Assembly: GCA_002869425.1 (NCBI GenBank)
Contig: PKSZ01000150.1
Span: 1-11,300, forward strand
DNA: 11,300 nt
Source: Marinilabiliales bacterium
GTDB taxonomy: Bacteria > Bacteroidota > Bacteroidia > Bacteroidales > BM523
Direction: 5' to 3'
The translations under genes were made by a program, and so were the position numbers. Below, piece after piece: positions 6,163-11,300 of this stretch. Each line of letters starts with the position of its first letter. Position 1 is the stretch's first letter. Below the pieces are notes generated by a model, which saw only the letters and a list, made by a program, of their open reading frames with translations, did not search any database and was not told the DNA's origin.

Positions 6163-8526
6163 TTATTCCTTATTTAGTGTAGAAGCATTTAATGTTTCGT
6201 GAATTTTATCAATTTCAGCTCTGAAGCTTTTTTCCTGTTCGTTTAAGGCTCTTTTCAATTCTTCATTTTCTTTTTTCAATTCTTTTACAGCATTAACCAA
6301 TGCAACATTAATTGAATGCATGTTAAAATCCAGATAGCCATCTTCGCCTTTATTAACTGCTTCAGGGAATACTTTTTGAACATCCTGGGCTATAAAGCCA
6401 ACGTATTGTATATCACTGGGAAGATGTCTGGGATTGTTTTTTTTGTAATTAAACTGAACCGGGTTTAGCTTGCAAATATCTTCCAATCCTTTTGAATAAT
6501 CACCATTGATATCTTTGAGCCTGATATCTGAGCTGTTACTCCAGCTTCCTCCGCCAGGTTTACCTGCAGAGCCGTTAACTTCCAGTGTGTATGATGGAGA
6601 GCTAGTTGCAATTCCAACTTCATCGGCGAAATAGTTGTATGCACCACCATAGCCCCAGCTAAAATATGTATCATTATACCAAAGTGCCTCATCTCCATTT
6701 ACATACATGGCGACACCTGTTGAGCTACTCTTTAAGTTTGCGTATCCGGCAATGGTTAGGTTGGCATTGTCATCAAGCTTTGCTTTTGTTGTATTTCCAT
6801 CATATGATAGCGCTTCCCAGAAGTTGCCAGTATTGCTGTTTCCATCCTGAATGATTATACCTCCTGAGGTTGTATTGAAAAATTGTGAACTTGTCTGTTG
6901 TATTCGCAGTTTGGCTCCGGATGGAGCGGTACTAATGCCAACACTGGCATTGAAGCGAAGCTTATTATAATCAAATTCGCCATAAATTAAGGCTGTTTCA
7001 TCATCATTGTCGGAGTTCTCAATATATAACTTATTGGATTCTGTTTCGTTGTATCCGGCGTTGTACCCGATAAATACATTTCCTTCTCCGCTAAAGTTTC
7101 CTTGTCCGGCACTTTTTCCTATCATTACATTGTTATCGCTTTGTGTAAAATAGCCCGCCATATCTCCAAGAAAGGTATTATTATTGCCTGTTTGATTGTA
7201 GTAGCCAGATAAGTATCCAAGACTTGTATTGTGTTCACCAGTAGAGATTCTTTGTCCGGCTAGATTTCCCACAATTGTATTATAGCTGCAGTCATCTGCA
7301 TAGAAGCCGCATGTAACACCAACAAAAACGTTTCCATATCCTGCTGCGAGATGGTTTCCCGCTTCAGCTCCAATTAATGTGTTTTGTTTGGCTCCATCAA
7401 GGTTTATTCCTGCGTCAGCACCAACTACTGTGTTATAGTCTCCTGTTGTGTTACCGTAGCCAGCCATAGATCCGATAAATGTGTTCTCTCGGCCAATGGT
7501 GTTGTGATATCCTGTCATAAAACCCATAAAAGAGTTTCTAACACCATCATCAGAGCTTGGACCCCCAACATTTGAATAGCCACTTTGATAGCCGATAAAT
7601 GAATTAAATGATCCCGAAGTATCCGAGAAACCAGCCTGATATCCAATGAATTGGTTGTGAATTCCTGAAGTGACCCTATCGCCACTGTGGTGTCCAATGA
7701 AGTAGTTTTCCGAAGTTAAATCTACAAGGTTTTCAATGTTGTCAGTATTGATTGATCCTACTCCGAAACCTCCCAGAGAATCCTCTACATAAACTCTTGT
7801 ACTGTCTGTGTGAACAAACAGGTAATCGTTGGTCATGTTTTTAGCAACACTGAATCCTCCCACAGCAAAACCGCCTCTGTTTCCGCTTGCTTTTGTGCCA
7901 ATTGAGTCAGGGATGTAGATTCTTACACTATCGGGTGTAACCCAAAGATAATCGTCTTGAAGACTTTTGGCCTGGCTAAAACCACCAACAGCGAAACCTC
8001 CTCTGTTTCCGGATGCTTTAGCGGGATCATTTTCAACATTGATGCGAACACCAGAATTGTAGACAGCGAGTACAGTATCTCCATTTTTATTTACAACGCC
8101 AAAAATAGGATCTTCATCTGAAATATTATTGTCGGCTTTTACTTCCAGCATTCCTTTCGGAATTTTGGTTCCAATTCCGACGTTATCAGTTGTATCATTC
8201 AGGAAAACCCTTGATCCGGATTTAACCCATAAAGGACCTGTGGTTCCAGAAGTTAGGTTTAGCCAGGATTGACCATCATAATAGTAAAAGGCATTTTCTG
8301 TGGAATCATAAACCAGTAAACCTGCAACGGGATTATTTATATTCTCTCTTTGAGCAGTTGTGAGCCGAGGAATCAGCATTCCTTTGTTTGTTGATTTAAC
8401 ATCAAGCATCGCTGATGCATCAGCGTTATAACCAGCATCATCGGTTATTGCTACGTTTTGAGCTTTCAAATGCCCAAAAGCTGAAATAAGGACTGCTATT
8501 AGTAGAAATTGGAGTGTTTTTCTCAT
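6163..8526 (-). CDS. Secreted fibre-like protein with 17-residue repeat array and C-terminal Peptidase_S74 chaperone domain
   Basis: The 787-residue protein has a signal peptide (about 1-22, HLKA|QN), the family N-terminal module (23-91) and VGIGTKIPKGMLEV (116-129). GGFAVGGFS.AK occurs at 176 and 218. Thirteen GYQAG-type repeats lie between 278 and 491, 16-17 residues apart except for one extra hexapeptide (about 323-328). The KLYIEN and LIYGEFD segments then lead to a strand-rich stem and a second fibre motif, VGIATSSPSYTLEV (637-650). Residues 666-750 are a Peptidase_S74 domain: SDIRLK at 666-671 provides the Ser and Lys of the expected autocleavage site, and GFIAQDV is at 710-716. A charged coiled coil (about 745-778) ends the protein. 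By family knowledge, this domain assembles a trimer and is then released by self-cleavage before Ser666. The gene follows 8580-10826 by 53 bp. The final surface role is inferred. Confidence 0.93.
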   Translation of the reverse strand: MRKTLQFLLIAVLISAFGHLKAQNVAITDDAGYNADASAMLDVKSTNKGMLIPRLTTAQRENINNPVAGLLVYDSTENAFYYYDGQSWLNLTSGTTGPLWVKSGSRVFLNDTTDNVGIGTKIPKGMLEVKADNNISDEDPIFGVVNKNGDTVLAVYNSGVRINVENDPAKASGNRGGFAVGGFSQAKSLQDDYLWVTPDSVRIYIPDSIGTKASGNRGGFAVGGFSVAKNMTNDYLFVHTDSTRVYVEDSLGGFGVGSINTDNIENLVDLTSENYFIGHHSGDRVTSGIHNQFIGYQAGFSDTSGSFNSFIGYQSGYSNVGGPSSDDGVRNSFMGFMTGYHNTIGRENTFIGSMAGYGNTTGDYNTVVGADAGINLDGAKQNTLIGAEAGNHLAAGYGNVFVGVTCGFYADDCSYNTIVGNLAGQRISTGEHNTSLGYLSGYYNQTGNNNTFLGDMAGYFTQSDNNVMIGKSAGQGNFSGEGNVFIGYNAGYNETESNKLYIENSDNDDETALIYGEFDYNKLRFNASVGISTAPSGAKLRIQQTSSQFFNTTSGGIIIQDGNSNTGNFWEALSYDGNTTKAKLDDNANLTIAGYANLKSSSTGVAMYVNGDEALWYNDTYFSWGYGGAYNYFADEVGIATSSPSYTLEVNGSAGKPGGGSWSNSSDIRLKDINGDYSKGLEDICKLNPVQFNYKKNNPRHLPSDIQYVGFIAQDVQKVFPEAVNKGEDGYLDFNMHSINVALVNAVKELKKENEELKRALNEQEKSFRAEIDKIHETLNASTLNKE
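7054..7707 (-). repeat. Thirteen-unit 17-residue GYxAG repeat array, gene 6163-8526
   Basis: These are residues 274-491. Unit glycines lie at 278, 295, 312, 335, 352, 369, 386, 403, 420, 437, 454, 470 and 487. The single 23-residue step contains an extra polar hexapeptide near 323-328, a probable surface loop. This is the longest array of the four that can be counted or partly seen. Confidence 0.85.
7786..8016 (-). repeat. Two tandem GGFAVGGF modules, gene 6163-8526
   Basis: These are residues 171-247, with cores at 176 and 218. The spacing here is 42 rather than 43 residues, and both cores follow SGNR instead of the SGSK/TGSK common elsewhere. Confidence 0.82.
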
Positions 8527-8579
8527 TTTAGTTACATTTTATTAATAATTTGTTTCCTGCCTGATTGTAGCATATTTAT

Positions 8580-10826
8580 TTATTGCTGCCAAGCAAACCA
8601 ATCTACTTGTAAACTCTGTCCCCATATTCCTCCTGGACTGTCAACCCTGCAAATATTTACCTGGACAGATGTTGTTGAAATATTTCTTGTTGTGATTGCA
8701 AATACATCTGAATAATTTTGACCTCTTACAGTGACATTAACTTTTGGGGTTGTTGTAAAAGAAGATGGGAAAGTAATCGTAATGGTTTTTACACCACCAC
8801 TTGAATTTGTGCCTACTGTTGCAGTTCCGGCCTGAATTTTCTCTATGGTTGTACCGCCATTTAATTGCATGCCTCCATCACCATAAATTACAAATTTTGT
8901 ATCTGTATCTGTCCAGCCAGTAGCACTTGTATTTGTCCTTATTCGCAAGGGAATATCAGTGGCTTCACCATCTGTATCAATAATCAAACCTTTCTGACTT
9001 GCAGCATTTGTGTTGTTTGATACATGTAAGGCACTTTCCGGAGAACCCTCATTAACACCAAGCCTGTTACTGCTAAAATCACCATAAATCAATGGAGAAG
9101 AAGTATTCGAGTTGTCTATGTACAATTTATCAGAACCTGACTCATCTGATCCGGCATTACATCCAATAAAAACATTGCCACTTCCATAGTTGCTATTCCC
9201 TGTATTGTATCCAAGCATAACATTATTACTTCCTGACGTGTTATTGTACCCAGACAACGGACCAACATATAAATTGTTACTTCCACCATCCATATTAACA
9301 CCAGCCCACCAACCGATGGTTGTATTAAAACTGCCTTCTTCGTTACGAAAAGATGCCTGATTACCAATGCAAGTATTACCTGTACCACCAATATTACTGT
9401 ATCCAGCTGCATTTCCAAGAAAGACATTATTCCATGCATTGTTATGATAACCAGCCTGATATCCTATGAAAAGACTGAATCGACCTGTTGTATTTGAATA
9501 ACCTGCTTCAGGACCGATGAATACATTTCTGAAGCCTGAAGTATTTGATTTTCCCGCCATATATCCAAAAAATGCATTTTCATAACCGTCATCATTGTTT
9601 AAGCCTGCACTATATCCATAAAATGCATTTTTATCACCAGATGTAAGTTTATTTCCTGATTTATAACCAACACATGAGTTATATTGAGCATCTGTAATTG
9701 CAATTCCACTTTCATGACCAATGAAATAGTTTTCCGTAGTTAGTCGCATAATCCTTTGTTTGTTAGAGCCTTCTATATTTTCAACACCAAACCCAGATGT
9801 TGAATCGTTTACGAATACTCTCGTGCTATCGTCCTGCACAAAAAGGTAACTATTGGTAATTGTTCCTTTGGCCGGGCTGAAGCCGCCTACAGCAAAACCA
9901 CCTTTGCTGCCTGTTGCTTTTGTGTCAACATAAGAGTCGTCTATGTATACACGCACACTGTCGGGTGTAACATTTAAATAGTCCTGTACTTCATTTGCTT
10001 TAGCCGGACTAAAACCACCTACGGCAAATCCACCTTTGCTACCTGATGCCTTAACCTGATCGGTATTTACATAAACTCTTACACCGTATGGATATACTGC
10101 AAAAACTGTATCTCCATCAGCATTCTGTACATGAAAAAGTGCTTCATTGCTTCCCAGATTGGATGATCCTTTAACTTCAACAGATCCTTCACTTTTTAAT
10201 ACCAGCCTGGCATCGTCGGCTGTGACATTATTCATGTCAGATAAGGGCCTGTTTGCAAATATTAAATCACCCCTACCATAACTTAATCTGTCCTGATAGA
10301 AAATTCCACCTTTGGATGTATTGACTGTTGTGCCATTCCAAAATCTAATTCCGGACATTACACCATAGGAGCCATTTGAATTTTGTACCTGGATGAAGGT
10401 CCCAGATGTTCCTGTTATATCTGCAGAAAAATGTTTTATGTGCATTTTTTGGAGTGGGAGATCTACCCCAATACCAATTGAATCATTGATGTCTGCAGTA
10501 TATGTATATGGTGCTGATCTTAGCCAGATTGCACCATCTGCTGAGCCTGAAGACATATCTATCCAATCAGAACCATCAAAAAAGTAATATCTATCATGAC
10601 TGATATCAAAGACCAAGAGACCTGCAGTAGGCGTTGCAATTGCAAGTCTTTGAGAACTAGTCATTCTTGGTGCCAGAAAACCTTTGGTTAAGGATTTTAC
10701 ATCGAGCATTGCAGATGAATGTGCATTATAAGAATTGTCATCTGTTATTGCAACATTTTGGGCTTTAATAGCATATGATGTAAGGATATACACTACTAAG
10801 AGTGGGAGCACTTTGTTAATTTTCAT
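8580..10826 (-). CDS. Secreted fibre-like protein with 17-residue repeat array and C-terminal H-type-lectin-like domain
   Basis: I place the start at 10826 (748 residues) because MKINKVLPLLVV begins a normal signal peptide ending IKA|QN, as in all siblings. The frame stays open to an ATG at 11048, but that would add 74 residues with no signal-peptide character and overlap the promoter region. The family N-terminal module spans 23-92. Unlike its siblings, residues about 131-229 carry an extra block (GIRFWNGTT, FYQDRLSYGRGDLIF, DARLVL). GGFAVGGFSPAK occurs at 265 and 309. Twelve GYKAG-type repeats run from 370 to 559. The end (about 679-746: VKTITITFPSSF, TPKVNVTV, ITTRNI, QVDWFAWQQ) resembles the H-type lectin fold, a trimeric sugar-binding domain; this fold call is by pattern only. 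As the first gene of the cluster, it probably carries the main promoter. Confidence 0.9.
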   Translation of the reverse strand: MKINKVLPLLVVYILTSYAIKAQNVAITDDNSYNAHSSAMLDVKSLTKGFLAPRMTSSQRLAIATPTAGLLVFDISHDRYYFFDGSDWIDMSSGSADGAIWLRSAPYTYTADINDSIGIGVDLPLQKMHIKHFSADITGTSGTFIQVQNSNGSYGVMSGIRFWNGTTVNTSKGGIFYQDRLSYGRGDLIFANRPLSDMNNVTADDARLVLKSEGSVEVKGSSNLGSNEALFHVQNADGDTVFAVYPYGVRVYVNTDQVKASGSKGGFAVGGFSPAKANEVQDYLNVTPDSVRVYIDDSYVDTKATGSKGGFAVGGFSPAKGTITNSYLFVQDDSTRVFVNDSTSGFGVENIEGSNKQRIMRLTTENYFIGHESGIAITDAQYNSCVGYKSGNKLTSGDKNAFYGYSAGLNNDDGYENAFFGYMAGKSNTSGFRNVFIGPEAGYSNTTGRFSLFIGYQAGYHNNAWNNVFLGNAAGYSNIGGTGNTCIGNQASFRNEEGSFNTTIGWWAGVNMDGGSNNLYVGPLSGYNNTSGSNNVMLGYNTGNSNYGSGNVFIGCNAGSDESGSDKLYIDNSNTSSPLIYGDFSSNRLGVNEGSPESALHVSNNTNAASQKGLIIDTDGEATDIPLRIRTNTSATGWTDTDTKFVIYGDGGMQLNGGTTIEKIQAGTATVGTNSSGGVKTITITFPSSFTTTPKVNVTVRGQNYSDVFAITTRNISTTSVQVNICRVDSPGGIWGQSLQVDWFAWQQ
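9150..9731 (-). repeat. Twelve-unit 17-residue GYxAG repeat array, gene 8580-10826
   Basis: These are residues 366-559. Unit glycines lie at 370, 387, 404, 421, 438, 455, 471, 488, 505, 522, 539 and 555. The eighth unit has ASF where the closing glycine is expected. Confidence 0.85.
9807..10052 (-). repeat. Two tandem GGFAVGGF modules, gene 8580-10826
   Basis: These are residues 259-340, with cores at 265 and 309 (spacing 44). The second unit and the following 40 residues match gene 1-934 almost exactly. Confidence 0.85.
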
Positions 10827-10904
10827 AATATTAAATTCAAAAGCAGTTATTGTTTTTTTCAGGTTGTTGATTGCATGAATGATTTGGCAATCAGAAATGC
10901 AAAC

Positions 10905-10920
10905 TTGTACAAAAGTACAA
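10905..10920. repeat. Palindrome overlapping the cluster promoter candidates
   Basis: TTGTAC (10905-10910) and GTACAA (10915-10920) form a perfect 6+6 inverted repeat around AAAA. It covers one candidate -7 element and part of the next, so it could be a repressor operator or a 5'-end hairpin. Short palindromes arise by chance in AT-rich DNA. Confidence 0.4.
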
Positions 10921-10925
10921 AAATA
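10910..10925 (-). promoter_or_regulatory. Candidate -7 elements for the fibre gene cluster
   Basis: Two adjacent minus-strand matches to TAnnTTTG are present: TACTTTTG (10910-10917) and TATTTTTG (10918-10925). Neither has a TTG at the usual upstream distance, so support is partial. Either would give a leader of roughly 75-90 nt ahead of the ATG at 10826, consistent with the shorter start chosen for that gene. Confidence 0.35.
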
Positions 10926-11033
10926 TAATGTTGGATATTGTTGATAATGATACTGTTCATCAATAGTTTTTAGTTGTTCATAAAAATTATGAAATAATTC
11001 TAATCTAAATAATGGTTTTGAAGACAAATGAAA

Positions 11034-11068
11034 TTGAAAAGAATACATGAATATTTGTGTTAACTTTG
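11034..11068 (+). promoter_or_regulatory. Candidate Bacteroidota-type promoter for gpmI
   Basis: TAACTTTG (11061-11068) matches TAnnTTTG exactly. A TTG lies at 11034-11036 with a 24-bp spacer, slightly longer than usual. The predicted leader to the ATG at 11120 is about 45 nt. Confidence 0.5.
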
Positions 11069-11072
11069 TAAT

Positions 11073-11091
11073 TGATTGAACAGATCAATCA
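11073..11091. repeat. Inverted repeat at the predicted gpmI transcript 5' end
   Basis: TGATTGA (11073-11079) and TCAATCA (11085-11091) are exact complements around ACAGA. The repeat starts about where transcription from the candidate promoter would begin, so it could be an operator or a stabilising 5' hairpin. Confidence 0.4.
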
Positions 11092-11119
11092 CAATTGTAT
11101 GATTTAAGATCAAATTAAT

Positions 11120-11300
11120 ATGGATAAGAAAGTAGTTTTAATGATCCTGGATGGCTGGGGTATAGGAGATAAATCAAAATCGGATGTGATTTATACAGAG
11201 GGAGCAGAAAATATTGAAAATCTGAAAAGTACATATCCAAATAGCCGGTTGCAAACTTGTGGAGAGGATGTAGGGTTGCCTGAAGGACAGATGGGGAATA
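11120..11300 (+). CDS. gpmI: 2,3-bisphosphoglycerate-independent phosphoglycerate mutase, N-terminal 60 residues (runs off the window)
   Basis: The frame opens at ATG 11120 and stays open to the window end. The product starts MDKKVVLMILDGWGIGDK, the hallmark of cofactor-independent phosphoglycerate mutase, a cytosolic two-Mn glycolytic and gluconeogenic enzyme interconverting 3- and 2-phosphoglycerate. Asp11 of DGWG is the expected metal ligand. Residues 53-60 read LPEGQMGN, and in this family the next residue is the catalytic serine that carries the phosphate; its codon begins at 11300. The full protein is normally about 510 residues. The gene diverges from the fibre cluster and has its own promoter candidate 52 bp upstream, so it is probably unrelated in function. 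Confidence 0.96.
   Translation, partial: MDKKVVLMILDGWGIGDKSKSDVIYTEGAENIENLKSTYPNSRLQTCGEDVGLPEGQMGN

Noticed and set aside
477..10587. Many 60-107 residue open frames on both strands inside the fibre genes
   Set aside because: They lie wholly inside long genes with clear family motifs. Their repetitive composition mirrors the glycine-rich repeats read out of frame, and none shows a domain or start context.
940..10826. The gene cluster as a prophage or contractile injection system tail-fibre locus
   Set aside because: Every protein has a Sec signal peptide. No capsid, baseplate, sheath, terminase, integrase or lysis gene is present, and a housekeeping gene follows directly.
10827..11048. 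Upstream in-frame ATG at 11048 that would extend the first fibre protein by 74 residues
   Set aside because: The extension has no signal-peptide features, would bury the conserved signal peptide inside the protein, and overlaps the promoter-like region. All siblings begin directly at the signal peptide.

Overview
This AT-rich window most likely comes from a Bacteroidota genome. Three observations point there: promoter-like TAnnTTTG elements with little sign of Shine-Dalgarno sites; signal peptides that all end just before a glutamine (the Bacteroidetes 'Q-rule'); and modular secreted proteins opening with AQNVAITDD...SAMLDVKS...KGxLxPRLT, a type I know from marine and gut Bacteroidota. Genus cannot be determined. 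No RNA gene, insertion sequence, CRISPR array or phage structural or packaging gene was seen.

Positions 1-10826 hold five consecutive paralogous genes on the minus strand. In transcription order they are 10826-8580, 8526-6163, 6128-3675, 3459-940 and 934-1 (cut by the window edge). Gaps are 53, 34, 215 and 5 bp, so they probably form one operon, perhaps with a second promoter in the 215-bp gap. Each protein has a Sec signal peptide, a shared N-terminal module, a GIGT/GVGT-type fibre motif, and two or three copies of a ~43-residue module carrying GGFAVGGFS.AK. A long glycine-rich repeat array follows, made of 17-residue units in four proteins and 14-residue YadA-head-like units in the fifth. 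The C-terminal end differs from gene to gene: H-type-lectin-like (8580-10826), Peptidase_S74 chaperone plus coiled coil (6163-8526 and 940-3459), or an SFKIDHP...ERG domain (3675-6128). The end of 1-934 lies outside the window.

The set looks like a family of exported, probably trimeric, fibre proteins with a constant base and stalk and interchangeable tips. They resemble phage tail fibres or trimeric adhesins but carry Sec signals. The trimeric, surface and adhesive roles are inference. No outer-membrane anchor, lipobox or type IX sorting domain is visible in the four complete proteins.

Positions 10827-11119 form a divergent intergenic region with candidate promoters for both directions and two short inverted repeats. 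At 11120 the plus-strand gene for cofactor-independent phosphoglycerate mutase (gpmI) begins and runs off the window. It is a housekeeping glycolytic gene and marks the chromosomal edge of the fibre cluster.
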